In this document: positions 34,400 to 43,891 of the stretch, in pieces
How positions within the stretch are numbered: the first letter of the stretch is position 1
Layout: each line of letters opens with the position of its first letter
From: Amycolatopsis sp. NBRC 101858
GTDB lineage: Bacteria; Actinomycetota; Actinomycetes; Mycobacteriales; Pseudonocardiaceae
Direction: 5' to 3'
Length of the DNA: 64,000 nt
NCBI RefSeq assembly: GCF_030269325.1
Contig: NZ_BSTD01000007.1
Span: 186,001 to 250,000, forward strand
Translations under genes and position numbers: made by a program
The notes under the pieces: generated by a model
Told to the model about the DNA's origin: nothing
Database searches by the model: none
The model's input: the letters and a program-made list of their open reading frames with translations, nothing else

Positions 34400-34641
34400 G
34401 CGTCCGATGTGGAGACAGCCGCCTTGCGGTACCTGCTCTACGGCATCCTCCCGATCCGGCCCATGAGGCCACCGCGCTGTGGGACGTCAAGACCGCCGCA
34501 GACAGCGGCCGCGAGGTCAAGCCGATCGAGCAGCGCATCCACAGCTTCCTCGAGTCGCTGCCGTTCATGGGTACCGCCGCGATCGCCTGCCTGCACTGGA
34601 AAGACGTCCGTGCCGCGGCGAACCGTGCCCAGCCTGCCTGA
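34400..34641 (+). pseudogene. fragment of an unknown, probably membrane protein
   Basis: A coding-like stretch with HEATALWDVKTAADSGREVKPIEQRIHSFLESLPFMG and CLHWKDV ends in a normal stop 20 bp before the dehydrogenase start. I recall similar ends in actinobacterial membrane proteins of unknown function. No start codon with a ribosome site and no membrane part remain, so this is the tail of a lost gene. Confidence 0.4.
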
Positions 34642-34661
34642 CCGAGATAGGAGAGGAACCG

Positions 34662-35789
34662 ATGAAGGCACTCGTTTACCAAGGACCGTACGACGTCGCC
34701 GTCAAGGACGTGGCCGACGCGCGGATCGAAGACCCCAAGGACGCGATCGTCCGGATTACCACCACCAACATCTGCGGTTCCGACCTGCATATGTACGAAG
34801 GCCGCACCGACGTCGAAGAGGGCAAGGTCCTCGGCCACGAGAACATGGGCATCGTCGAGTCCGTCGGGGACGGCGTCGAGCGGATCAAGGTCGGCGACCG
34901 AGTCTCGCTGCCGTTCAACATCGCCTGCGGCACCTGCGAGAACTGCTTCAAGGGACTGACCGGGTTCTGCCTACGCGCCAACCCCGGCTCCGCGGGCGCC
35001 GCGTACGGCTACGCGAGCATGGGCCCCTACAACGGCGGCCAGGCCGAATACCTGCGCGTGCCGTGGGCCGACTTCAACGCGCTCGTGCTGCCCGAAGGCA
35101 CCGAGCACGAGCTCGACTACACGATGCTGTCCGACATCTTCCCGACCGGCTGGCACGGCGTCGAGCTGGCGAAGATGCAGCCGGGCGAGACCATCGTCAT
35201 CTACGGTGCCGGGCCCGTCGGGCTCATGGCCGCGCACGCCGCCAAGATCAAGGGCGCCTCCCGCGTGTTCGTCGTCGACCAGCAGCCCGACCCGCTCAAG
35301 CTCGCCGAGCAGATCGGCGCGATCCCGGTCGACCGCTCCGCCGGCGACGCGGTCGAGCAGGTCACCGACCTCACTGGCGGCGGCGCCGACCGCGGTGTCG
35401 ACGCGGTCGGTTACCAGGCCCACGGCCCCGACGGCGTCGAGCAGCCGGAAATCGTGCTCAACGAGCTGGTCGCCGCGGTCAAGCCGACCGGCGGCATCGG
35501 CGTCGTCGGCGTCTACGTGCCGCAGGACCCCAACGCCGAAGGTGACCTGGCCAAGGAAGGCAAGCTGGCGTTCGACTACGGCACGTTCTTCTTCAAGGGC
35601 CAGTCCATGGGCACCGGCCAGTGCAACACCAAGCAATACAACGCCCAGCTGCGGGACCTGATCACCGAAGGCATCGCCACGCCGGGGTTCCTGGTGTCGC
35701 ACGAGCTGAACCTCAACCAGGCCGCCGAAGGCTACGACCACTTCGACAAGCGTGAAGACGGCTGGACGAAGGTCGTCCTTCACCCCTGA
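34662..35789 (+). CDS. zinc-dependent dehydrogenase, glutathione-independent formaldehyde dehydrogenase-like
   Basis: A 375-residue medium-chain dehydrogenase. Catalytic zinc: NICGSDLHMYEGR and GHENMGIVE; structural zinc cysteines: CGTCENCFKGLTGFC. The NAD motif is IYGAGPVGLMAA. The long C-terminal insert with GVYVPQDPNAEGDLA and the YNAQLRDLI end match the FdhA-like branch. ATG at 34662 follows GGAGAGGAA. Its end overlaps the NrfD gene tail by 10 bp. If it oxidises formaldehyde to formate, the adjacent formate dehydrogenase would be the next step; that link is inference. Confidence 0.9.
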   Translation: MKALVYQGPYDVAVKDVADARIEDPKDAIVRITTTNICGSDLHMYEGRTDVEEGKVLGHENMGIVESVGDGVERIKVGDRVSLPFNIACGTCENCFKGLTGFCLRANPGSAGAAYGYASMGPYNGGQAEYLRVPWADFNALVLPEGTEHELDYTMLSDIFPTGWHGVELAKMQPGETIVIYGAGPVGLMAAHAAKIKGASRVFVVDQQPDPLKLAEQIGAIPVDRSAGDAVEQVTDLTGGGADRGVDAVGYQAHGPDGVEQPEIVLNELVAAVKPTGGIGVVGVYVPQDPNAEGDLAKEGKLAFDYGTFFFKGQSMGTGQCNTKQYNAQLRDLITEGIATPGFLVSHELNLNQAAEGYDHFDKREDGWTKVVLHP

Positions 35790-36700
35790 GCGCGGTTGAG
35801 CCGCTCACGCTGCGGCACGACGACGTACTTCGGGTCCTTCGTGGACTCGATGCCGGCGGCGTAGACGCCGAACCGGGTGCAGAGCCCGGACGCCAGGTAA
35901 GCCGCCCCCGCCGCGATTCCGGCGGCGCGGTGGCGCCTGGCGACCAGCGACAGCGCAGCGCCCGTCGCCGTGAGCGCCTTGGCGGCCTTGAGCAGCTTCC
36001 CCGCCCGGCCAGTGCGGTACGGCTCGGACGCCAGACCCAGGCCGGTTTCCAGGTGGTGCTCGGCGACGAGTTCGGCGACCGCGCCCACCAAGCCGGCCCG
36101 TACGACCGGGCCCGTCTCGGACGGGCGGACGGCCATCAGTGCCGCCCCGGCGCCGCTGGTCATAGCGCTGCCCGCGAACAGCACCGGGAGCGTGCCGTGG
36201 GCTTCGTGCCACGACGGCGTCGCAGTGTCGGCCAGCAGCACCGCCGTGTACGTGCACATCGCCGGACCCAGCACGCCCGCGGCCGCGCCGGCCAGCCGTC
36301 CGATGCGCGGGAAAACACCGCTGACCTCGGAAAACGCCGCCACGGCCGCGAGACCGGAGAACGGCGAGAGGATCCACGATCCCACCGACAGCGGTGACGT
36401 CGGCTTGAACACGCGCAGCATGTGCAGGAATCGCGTCGCCTTGCCGAGGTCGTGGATCAGCGCGACGACGCTGGCGATGGACCCGCCCGAGGCGACCAGC
36501 CGCCCGACGCGGGCCAGCTCCGGACGTCCGGTGAGATCGGCCAGCGCGGCCATCGACGCCGACGCCCCGGCCGCGCCGCCCAGGAACAGGTACAGCGGGA
36601 CGTCCGGCTGCTTCCAGGCGGGTTCCTTGAGGATCGGCCGGCCGTAATAGGAGCGGAACTCGGCGGGTTCGACCATCGCCCGTTCGCGGCGGGGGCTCAT
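35780..36700 (-). CDS. nrfD: NrfD/PsrC-type membrane subunit of formate dehydrogenase
   Basis: A 306-residue polytopic protein (NrfD family). Hydrophobic helices are visible from VPLYLFLGGAAGASASMAAL onward, then the family motif SPLSVGSWILSPFSG (normally S-P-M-S-x-G-S-W), and TYTAVLLADTATPSWHEAH. It should anchor the Fe-S subunit and exchange electrons with quinone. ATG at 36700 overlaps the Fe-S subunit stop by 4 bp. The last gene of the fdh operon. Confidence 0.9.
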   Translation of the reverse strand: MSPRRERAMVEPAEFRSYYGRPILKEPAWKQPDVPLYLFLGGAAGASASMAALADLTGRPELARVGRLVASGGSIASVVALIHDLGKATRFLHMLRVFKPTSPLSVGSWILSPFSGLAAVAAFSEVSGVFPRIGRLAGAAAGVLGPAMCTYTAVLLADTATPSWHEAHGTLPVLFAGSAMTSGAGAALMAVRPSETGPVVRAGLVGAVAELVAEHHLETGLGLASEPYRTGRAGKLLKAAKALTATGAALSLVARRHRAAGIAAGAAYLASGLCTRFGVYAAGIESTKDPKYVVVPQRERLNRAQG

Positions 36701-37530
36701 CGGCGCCGTCCCAGGAACGAGACGACCAGCGCCGCGGCCACTCCGGCGGCCGTCGTCGCGGCGCGTTTCCACATCTGAGGGAGGTCGCGGGTCGTCACGA
36801 CCGGGTCCGGCGGGAAGCCGTAGACCTCGGGTTCGTCCAGCAGCAGGAAGAACGCGCCGTCGCCGCCGACGCCGTCGTTCGGATCGTGGCCGTAGAGCCG
36901 GGCTTCCGGCACGCCGGTTTCGTGGAGCGTCTCCACGCGGGCCGCGGCGCGTTCGCGGAGTTCGTCCAGTTCGCCGAACTGGATGGAGTCGGTCGGGCAC
37001 GCCTTGGCGCAGGCGGGTTCCAGCCCGGCGCCGAGCCGGTCGTAGCAGAGGGTGCACTTGAACGCGCGGCCGTCGCTCTCGCGCTTTTCGATGACGCCGT
37101 AAGGACAAGCCGGGACGCAGTAGCCGCAGCCGTTGCAGATGTCTTGCTGCACAACAACTGTGTCGAACTCGGTGCGGAACAGCGCTCCGGTCGGGCAGAC
37201 ATCCAGGCACGCGGCGTGGGTGCAGTGCTTGCAGACGTCGCTCGACATCAGCCAGCGCACGCCGGGTTCCTCCGGGTGCTGCTCCGGCGCGCCGATCGTC
37301 GGCATCCCCAGTTCCACGGCCGGTTTCTGCTGCTCGATGAACGCCACGTGCCGCCACGTGTTCGAGCCGAGGTCGCCGGTGTTGTCGTACGACATGCCCA
37401 GCAGATCCAGCCCGCCAGCCTCGGGGACGCCGTTCCACTCCTTGCAGGCGACCTCGCACGCCTTGCAGCCGATGCACACCGACGTGTCGGTGAAGAACCC
37501 CATGCGGGGCTGGGTGCCGTACTCAGCCAT
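36697..37530 (-). CDS. formate dehydrogenase Fe-S (beta) subunit, 4Fe-4S dicluster domain
   Basis: A 277-residue ferredoxin-like subunit. Cysteine groups: CIGCKACEVACKEWNG, CKHCTHAACLDVCPTGAL, CNGCGYCVPACPYG and CTLCYDRLGAGLEPACAKACP, enough for four 4Fe-4S clusters. It passes electrons from the selenoprotein to NrfD. A single hydrophobic stretch near the C-terminus (RAATTAAGVAAALVVSFL) may help attach it to the membrane. ATG at 37530 overlaps the catalytic gene end by 8 bp. Confidence 0.93.
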   Translation of the reverse strand: MAEYGTQPRMGFFTDTSVCIGCKACEVACKEWNGVPEAGGLDLLGMSYDNTGDLGSNTWRHVAFIEQQKPAVELGMPTIGAPEQHPEEPGVRWLMSSDVCKHCTHAACLDVCPTGALFRTEFDTVVVQQDICNGCGYCVPACPYGVIEKRESDGRAFKCTLCYDRLGAGLEPACAKACPTDSIQFGELDELRERAAARVETLHETGVPEARLYGHDPNDGVGGDGAFFLLLDEPEVYGFPPDPVVTTRDLPQMWKRAATTAAGVAAALVVSFLGRRR

Positions 37531-40500
37531 CGGCTCGCCTCCGGTACTCCGCCACGAAGTCCAGCAGCTCCGGCCCGCGGGGCCGCCGGCCCGGGCGGAT
37601 GTCGCAGGTGGCGGCCTTGGACTCCTGGATGTGCACGTTCGGGTCCATCACGACCGACAGTAGGTCGTTGGCCGCGTCGCCGCGGGATAGGCCGTTCGGG
37701 CCCCAGTGATACGGCAAGCCGACCTGGTGGATGGTGCGGCCGCGGACCTTGAGCGGCTTGACGCGCTCGGTGACGAGCACGCGTGCCTCGATCGCCGTCC
37801 GGGCCGAGATGATCGTCGCCCAGCCGAGGTGCTCGAGGCCGCGTTCGGCCGCCAGCGCCGGAGAGACCTCGCAGAAGAACTCGGGCTGCAGCTCGGACAG
37901 GTGCGAGAGCGTCCGGCTCATCCCGCCCGCGGTGTGGTGCTCGGTGAGCCGGTAGGTGGTGAACACGTACGGGTAGACCGGGCTGCGCGCCGGGTTGTAC
38001 GGGTTCGACGCGCTGTCCAGGGTCTGCCGGGTCGGCGATTCCTGCTGGCTGTACAGGGCGTTCTCGACGGGACTTTCGAACGGCTCGTAGTGCGTCGGCA
38101 GCGGGCCGTCGGCCAGTCCGGCCGGGACGTAGAGCCAGGCTTTGCCGTCGGTCTGCATGATGAACGGGTCGCCACCGCCGAGCGCGTCCTGTGCCTTCGC
38201 GCCCTCCTCCGGGACGAAGTCCGGAGCCTTGGTCGGCTCGAAGTCCGGGACGTCCGGCCCGACCCACTTGCCCTGCTCCGCGTCCCAGGAGAGCAGCTTC
38301 TTCCGTTCGCTCCACGGCTTTCCGTCCGGATCGGCCGACGCGCGGTTGTAGAGGATCCGCCGGTTCGCCGGCCACGCCCAGGCCCAGCCGTTCGCCACCC
38401 AGTCCTGTTCGGACCCGGGCTGCCGGTTCGCCGCGTGGTTGTGGCCGTCCGCGCGGACACCACAGTAGATCCAGCAGCCGCACGACGTCGAACCGTCGTC
38501 CTTGAGCTGGGTGTACGCCGACAGCGGGCCGCCGGGACCGTGGCCGTTGATCTCCGCGAGCACCGACTCCGCGCTCGGGTCGGCCGTCGGGCCCTCGGTC
38601 GGGTAGCTCCAGGTGAGGTCGCGGATCGGGGCGTCGCGCGGGTCGTCGCCGATCCGTTCCCGGATCAGCCGGCCGAGGTGGTAGTAGAACCACAGGTCGC
38701 TGCGGGCGTCACCGGGCGGTTCGACGGCTTTGTGGTGCCACTGCAGGAGTCTCTGCGTGTTGGTGAAGCTGCCGTCCTTTTCGGTGTGCGCGGCGGCGGG
38801 CAGGAAGAAGACCTCGGTGCCGATTTCGTCGGACTTCAGTTCGCCGGTCTCGATCTCCGGGCCGTCCTTCCAGAACGTCGCGCTCTCGATCATCTGCAGG
38901 TCGCGCACGACGAGCCAGTCGAGGTTCGCCAGGCCGAGCCGCTGGAACTTGCCGTTGGCCGAGCCGACCGCCGGGTTCTCCCCGACCAGGAAGTAGCCCT
39001 TGCACTCCCCCTCGATCTGCTTCTGCACCGTCGCGTACGTCCCGTGGTCGCCGGTCAGCCGCGGCAGGTAGTCGAAGCGGAAGTCGTTGTGCGGCTGGGC
39101 CGAATCGCCCCAGTAGGACTTCAGCAGGCTGACGGTGTAGGAGCGCATGTTGCCCCAGAACCCGGTCTTGCCGGCGTCCGCCTCCACGAAGCCGTCGAGG
39201 TCGAGGTGCTGGTGGGCGTGCGGCATCGGGATGTAGCCGGGCAGCAGGTTGAACAGCGTCGGGATGTCGGTGGAGCCCTGGATGCTGGCGTGCCCGCGCA
39301 GCGCGAGGATGCCGCCGCCGGGCCGGCCGATGTTGCCCAGCAGGGTCTGCAGGATCGACGCGGTGCGGATGTACTGTGCGCCGACCGTGTGGTGCGTCCA
39401 GCCGACCGAGTACACCCAGGCCGTGGTGCGGTCGCGGCCGGAGTTCGCGGTGATCGCCTCGGCGATCTCGGTGAACTGCTCGACCGGCAGGCCACAGATG
39501 TCGGCGACCATCTCGGGCGTGTAGCGGGCGAAGTGCCGCTTGAGGACCTGGAACACGCACCGCGGGTGCTGCAGTGTCTCGTCGGTCTTCGGCTTGGCGC
39601 CCACCGACGCGCCACCGCTGCCGTACGACTCGCCCCGCGCCGCGCGCTGGTGCTTCTCGCCGCCGTGGTGCGCACCCGGCTGCTCCGCCTCGCCCGAACC
39701 GGCCGCCGGGGTCGCGTCGGCGCCCTCGTACACCCACGTCGACACGTCGTACTGGCGCTTCTCCGCGTCGAAGCCCGAGAACAGGCCGTCGAGGTCCTCG
39801 GTGTCGGCGAACTCCTCGGTCAGGATCGCGGACGCGTTCGTGTAGGCCAGCACGTACTCACGGAAGTCCAGCTCGTGGTCCAGAACGTACTTGATCAGGC
39901 CGCCGAGGAACGCGATGTCCGAGCCGGCCCGCAGCGCCGCGTGGACGTGCGAGACCGCGCTAGTGCGGGTGAACCGCGGGTCGACGTGGATGATCTTCGC
40001 GCCGCGCGCCTTCGCTTCCATCACCCACTGGAACCCGACCGGGTGGCACTCGGCCATGTTCGAGCCCTGGATGACGATGCAGTCGGCGTTGGCGAGGTCC
40101 TGCTGGAACGTCGTGGCGCCTCCACGACCGAAGGAGGTCCCCAGACCGGGAACCGTGGCGGAGTGTCAAATACGGGCCTGGTTTTCGATCTGTATCGCGC
40201 CGAGCGCGGTGTACAGCTTCTTCATCAGGTAGTTCTCTTCGTTGTCCAGCGTCGCGCCGCCGAGGCTCGCGAAGCCGAGCGTGCGGTTGAGGCGGCGGCC
40301 CTGGTCGTCGACGTCCTGCCACGTCTCGGCGCGTGTCTTGAGCACGCGGTCGGCGATCATGTCCATCGCCGTGTCGAGGGGCAGGCGCTCCCAGTCGGTG
40401 CCGTACGGGCGGCGGTAGAGGACTTCGGTGACGCGGCTCGGGCTGGTCACGAGCTGCTTGCTGGCCGAGCCCTTCGGGCAGAGGCGGCCGCGGGAGATCG

Positions 40501-40735
40501 GCGAGTCCGGGTCACCCTCGATCTGGGTGACGGCGCCGTCCTTGACGTACACCTTCTGGCCGCAGCCGACCGCGCAGTAGGGGCAGATCGAGCGGACGAC
40601 CTGGTCGGCGTCCTCGGTGCGGGCGTGCCATTTCTCCGAACCGTCCGATTTGGCCGCCTGGCCTCGCCCGAGTGGGTCGGGACCGGTCAGCTGCCGGTAC
40701 ACCGGCCAGCCTTCGATCCACTGCCGTATGCCCAC
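37523..40735 (-). CDS. fdh: formate dehydrogenase, selenocysteine-containing catalytic subunit
   Basis: A 1070-residue molybdopterin (bis-MGD) enzyme that oxidises formate. The N-terminal 4Fe-4S motif is CPYCAVGC (C51, C54, C58) with C86 in LCPKG. The in-frame TGA at 40166-40168 is residue 190: upstream NQARI and downstream HSATVPGLG with FGRG are the exact flanks of Sec in known formate dehydrogenases, and both sides are long, conserved and in one frame. A SECIS hairpin follows. No twin-arginine signal is seen, unlike E. coli FdnG. Start GTG 40735 without a clear ribosome site; the gene lies 24 bp after selB. Confidence 0.95.
40136..40168 (-). promoter_or_regulatory. bacterial SECIS element with selenocysteine UGA
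   Basis: Just 3' of the UGA, after 11 nt, lies GGTTCCC-GGTCT-GGGGACC: a 7-bp stem with a GGUCU loop. E. coli fdhF has the same 11-nt spacing, the same GGUU stem start with the special U, and the same GGUCU loop core that SelB reads. Here that U can be opposite a G. The hairpin lies within the coding sequence. Confidence 0.88.
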
Positions 40736-40759
40736 GGGATCACGGTAGCTCTTGGAGGG

Positions 40760-42478
40760 TCAGTGCGCGATGCGGCGCGTGCCGTCGCCGAGCGGTTCGG
40801 TCAGCCCGGCCGCGTCGAGTGCTTCAAGGAGCGGGATCATCACCCGGCGCGTGCTGCCCAGGGCCTGCCGGGCTTCGGAGACTGTGAACGTCTTTCTCAG
40901 CTCGGCCAGCGCTTTCACGGCGCGTTCGCGTGCGTCCGGGCCCAGCACGACTCCGTCGGCGATCGCACTCAAGCGCCCCAGGCGGACGGCGGCGGCGAGT
41001 TCCCGTCTGCCCAAGCCCAGTGCGCGGAGTTCGTCCGCTTCGGGTGCGCGGAACGGCTGCTCGGCGAACCGCTCGGCGAGCACGGCGACCGCGTGCTCGA
41101 CCTCGGCGGTCAGTCCCGCACCGGGCTTTCGGACGAGCCCCCCGTCCGAGACCAGCCCTCCGCTCAGGATCGCGGCGACGAGGTCCGCGGCCGGGAGGTC
41201 CAACCATTGTCGCAGGGTCTCCACGGGCATTCCGGCTGCCACCGGGTGCTCTCGCGACCACTCGGCCATGACGGTGGGGACTTGGCTTCGCAGCTCGGCG
41301 AGGTGGGCCGGGTCGGCGTGCCAGTCGCCGAGGCGTTCGCCCACCTCAGGGAGTCCGAGCGCGTGGAAGTCGTCGTGGTGCAGGAAACCCTCGCGGCGCA
41401 GGAGATCCCAGCCCGGTTCCGGGGTGGTCAGTTCCTCGCCGCGGGCCCGCGCGGCGCCGCGGCGGGCCAAGGACGGTGGCCGGACGTCGAGGACGTCGAA
41501 CCCGGCCGGGATGCGGTGCTCGCCCGGGTCGCGCAGCAGGCCGCGGTCGCCCACCCGCAGCGGCAACGGCGTCGCGAGCAGCAGCCGCGCGGTATCCGGC
41601 CCCAGCGGACGGACCCGGACAGGCACGGCGGCGGAACCCACGTGCAGCACGAGGTGGCGGTGCAGCTCGGTCGCGCCGCGCAGCCGGACGTCGAGCTCGG
41701 ACGTCGTGCGCCACGCGCCGGGCGTCAGCAGGGCGTCACCACGCTCGGCCGCGTCCCGGGCGATGCCTCGCAGGTTGACCGCGACCCGGGCCACGGCGGA
41801 CACGCTCTCGTGCGGCTCGCCGAGGGCCTGCAGCCCGCGGACCTGGACGCGAATGTCGCCGAGGACCAGCTCGTCGCCGACGCGGAGGCTTCCGGCGCCG
41901 AGCGTCCCGGTGACCACCGTGCCCGCGCCCTTGATCGTGAACACGCGGTCGATCCAGAGCCGCACGTCCGCGGCCGGGTCCGGCGCGGGCAGACGACCAG
42001 CCAGCTCGGCCAGGTGAGCACGCACTTCGTCGAGCCCGGTCGTGCTGCCGGTGCTCACCGCGGGCACCTCGCCGAGCGAGGTCGCGGCGATCTCGGCCAG
42101 GGCCGCGGCGGTGGCGGCCGCGGGGTCCGCGCGGTCGGCCTTGGTGACGACCAGCAGGCCGTGCTCGACGCCGAACGCGTCCAGCGCGGCCAGGTGCTCC
42201 GCGGACTGCGGCATCCAGCCCTCGTCGGCCGCGACGACGAACAGCGCGGCCGGCACCGGCCCGATCCCGGCCAGCATGTTCGGCACGAACCGTTGGTGGC
42301 CCGGGACGTCCACGAAGGCAATTTCCTCGCCGCCGAGGCGGGTCCAGGCGAAGCCGAGGTCGAGGGTGAGGCCGCGCCGGCGTTCCTCGGCCCACCGGTC
42401 CGGTTCCATGCCGGTGAGCCGGCGGATCAGCGTGGACTTCCCGTGGTCGACGTGCCCGGCCGTGGCGATCACCCGCAT
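40760..42478 (-). CDS. selB: selenocysteine-specific elongation factor SelB
   Basis: A 572-residue translation GTPase. G1 is AGHVDHGKST, G2 region RGLTLDLGFAW, G3 DVPGHQRFV, G4 TKAD and G5 STGS. After EF-Tu-like domains 2 and 3, the C-terminal part has the winged-helix repeats (EEL..PEPGWDLLRREGFLHHDDFHALG and later AELRKTFTVSEARQALGSTRRVMIPLLEALD) that bind the SECIS. It delivers Sec-tRNA to the UGA. ATG 42478 overlaps the selA end by 10 bp. Confidence 0.96.
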   Translation of the reverse strand: MRVIATAGHVDHGKSTLIRRLTGMEPDRWAEERRRGLTLDLGFAWTRLGGEEIAFVDVPGHQRFVPNMLAGIGPVPAALFVVAADEGWMPQSAEHLAALDAFGVEHGLLVVTKADRADPAAATAAALAEIAATSLGEVPAVSTGSTTGLDEVRAHLAELAGRLPAPDPAADVRLWIDRVFTIKGAGTVVTGTLGAGSLRVGDELVLGDIRVQVRGLQALGEPHESVSAVARVAVNLRGIARDAAERGDALLTPGAWRTTSELDVRLRGATELHRHLVLHVGSAAVPVRVRPLGPDTARLLLATPLPLRVGDRGLLRDPGEHRIPAGFDVLDVRPPSLARRGAARARGEELTTPEPGWDLLRREGFLHHDDFHALGLPEVGERLGDWHADPAHLAELRSQVPTVMAEWSREHPVAAGMPVETLRQWLDLPAADLVAAILSGGLVSDGGLVRKPGAGLTAEVEHAVAVLAERFAEQPFRAPEADELRALGLGRRELAAAVRLGRLSAIADGVVLGPDARERAVKALAELRKTFTVSEARQALGSTRRVMIPLLEALDAAGLTEPLGDGTRRIAH

Positions 42479-43752
42479 CGGCGGACTGCCTCCCGCAGCG
42501 TCGCGTCGTCGGCCGGGCGGACCGTCCGCAGGTCGAGCAGGCATCGGTCGCGCACGATCCGGCCGACGACCGGGGGCTCGCCGAGCCGCAACGCCGTCGC
42601 GTACCGGGCTGGCAGGGCGACGGCCGCGCTCGGCAGGTCGACGCCGGGAGCGCCGCCACCGCCGACGACCGCGGTGGACGTCACGGCCTCGGCGTCGATT
42701 CCGGCGGACCGCAACGACGTCGCCAGCGCTTCCGCCCGGGTCCGGAGTTCGCCGAGGGCGGCGCCGAGGGCGGCGCGCACCGGTGGTTCCGGCCCGCGGA
42801 GGGTGGCTTCGAGCGCGGCCAGCGTCAGCTTGTCGACCCGCAGAGCCCGGGCCGCGGGATGGCGCCGCAGCCGTTCGATGACGTCGGCGTCGCCGAACAG
42901 CAGCCCGGCCTGCGGGCCGCCGAGCAGCTTGTCCCCGCTCGCCGTCACGACGGTCGCGCCGTCGGCCAGCGCGGTCGTGACGTCCGGTTCGTCCGGCAGC
43001 AGCGGGTGCGGCGTGAGCAGGCCGGAGCCGACGTCGGCGACCACCGGCACGCCGAGCCCGGCCAGCTCGGCCATCGGCGCCTCCGCGGTGAAGCCGGTGA
43101 CGCGGTAGTTCGACGGGTGGACTTTCAGGACAAACCCGGTGTCCGGGCCGAGGGCCGCCGCGTAGTCGCGCACCGAGGTCCGGTTGGTGGTGCCGACTTC
43201 GCGCAGCCGGGCGCCGGTCGAGGCGAGCAGGTCGGGGATGCGGAAGCCGTCGCCGATTTCGACCAGCTCACCTCGGCCGACGATGATTTCCTTGCCCTGC
43301 GCCAAAGTCAGCGCGCACAGCAGCAGGGCGGCGGCGTTGTTGTTGACCACGTGCGCCGCGCCCGGGACCGCGTCCGCCAGCGCGGCCAAAGCGCCACGGC
43401 CGCGTTTCGCGCGCTCCCCGGTTTCGAGGTCGAACTCGACGTCGGTGGTGCCGCCCGCAGCGACCACGGCGTCCAGCGCGGCCGGTGACAGGGGTGCCCG
43501 GCCGAGGTTGGTGTGGACGATGACGCCGGTCGCGTTGAGCACCGGCCGCAGCGACGACACGGTCACCGGCAGCCGGGCCAGCACGTCGTCGACGACCTCG
43601 CCGGGCTCGATCTCGCCGGCGCGCGCTCGCTGCTGGGCGGCCACGACCAGCGCCTTCACCAGGTCACGGCCGAGCGTCTCGGCGGCCTTCGCGATGCGTG
43701 GTTCGGCGAGGACGGTGTCGGTGCGGGGGATCGCCCGCCGCGGGTCAGCCAT
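42469..43752 (-). CDS. selA: L-seryl-tRNA(Sec) selenium transferase SelA
   Basis: A 427-residue PLP enzyme that turns Ser-tRNA(Sec) into Sec-tRNA(Sec) using selenophosphate. NATGVIVHTNLGRAPLS is the family signature, VVNNNAAALLLCALTLAQGKEIIVGRGELVEIGDGFRIPD follows, and the PLP lysine is in SGDKLLGGPQAG. ATG at 43752 gives the usual N-terminus, and its A is the last base of the tRNA-Sec CCA end; there is no room for a normal ribosome site outside the tRNA. It is followed by selB with a 10-bp overlap. Confidence 0.95.
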   Translation of the reverse strand: MADPRRAIPRTDTVLAEPRIAKAAETLGRDLVKALVVAAQQRARAGEIEPGEVVDDVLARLPVTVSSLRPVLNATGVIVHTNLGRAPLSPAALDAVVAAGGTTDVEFDLETGERAKRGRGALAALADAVPGAAHVVNNNAAALLLCALTLAQGKEIIVGRGELVEIGDGFRIPDLLASTGARLREVGTTNRTSVRDYAAALGPDTGFVLKVHPSNYRVTGFTAEAPMAELAGLGVPVVADVGSGLLTPHPLLPDEPDVTTALADGATVVTASGDKLLGGPQAGLLFGDADVIERLRRHPAARALRVDKLTLAALEATLRGPEPPVRAALGAALGELRTRAEALATSLRSAGIDAEAVTSTAVVGGGGAPGVDLPSAAVALPARYATALRLGEPPVVGRIVRDRCLLDLRTVRPADDATLREAVRRCG

Positions 43753-43846
43753 GGCGGAGGCGGACGGGAATCGAACCCGCCAGCGGCAGGACCTGCCGCT
43801 CAACGGTTTTGAAGACCGCGCCGGCCACCAGGCCGGGTACGCCTCC
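43752..43846 (-). tRNA. selC: tRNA-Sec (anticodon UCA)
   Basis: A 95-nt tRNA with CCA encoded. Acceptor GGAGGCG pairs with CGCCTCC, then G discriminator and CCA. The D-stem is the long 6-bp CCGGCC/GGCCGG with a 4-nt loop, typical for tRNA-Sec. The anticodon loop CTTCAAA gives UCA. The extra arm is 8 bp (AGCGGCAG/CTGCCGCT), and the T-loop is TTCGATT. The eighth acceptor pair looks like a U-C mismatch. Its 3' terminal A is also the first base of selA. Confidence 0.96.
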
Positions 43847-43891
43847 TTGCACCATGCCGTCATCCTGCCAAGGCCGCGTAGCCTGCGCATC

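Noticed and set aside
40166-40168. Reading the TGA as a nonsense mutation that splits the fdh gene
   Set aside because: The flanking residues, the SECIS, and adjacent selA, selB, selC and selD all show it is a selenocysteine codon.
37706-43108. An 1800-codon open frame on the plus strand across the fdh-selB-selA region
   Set aside because: It is the antisense shadow of strongly conserved minus-strand genes in GC-rich DNA, has Arg/Gly/Val-rich composition and no family features.
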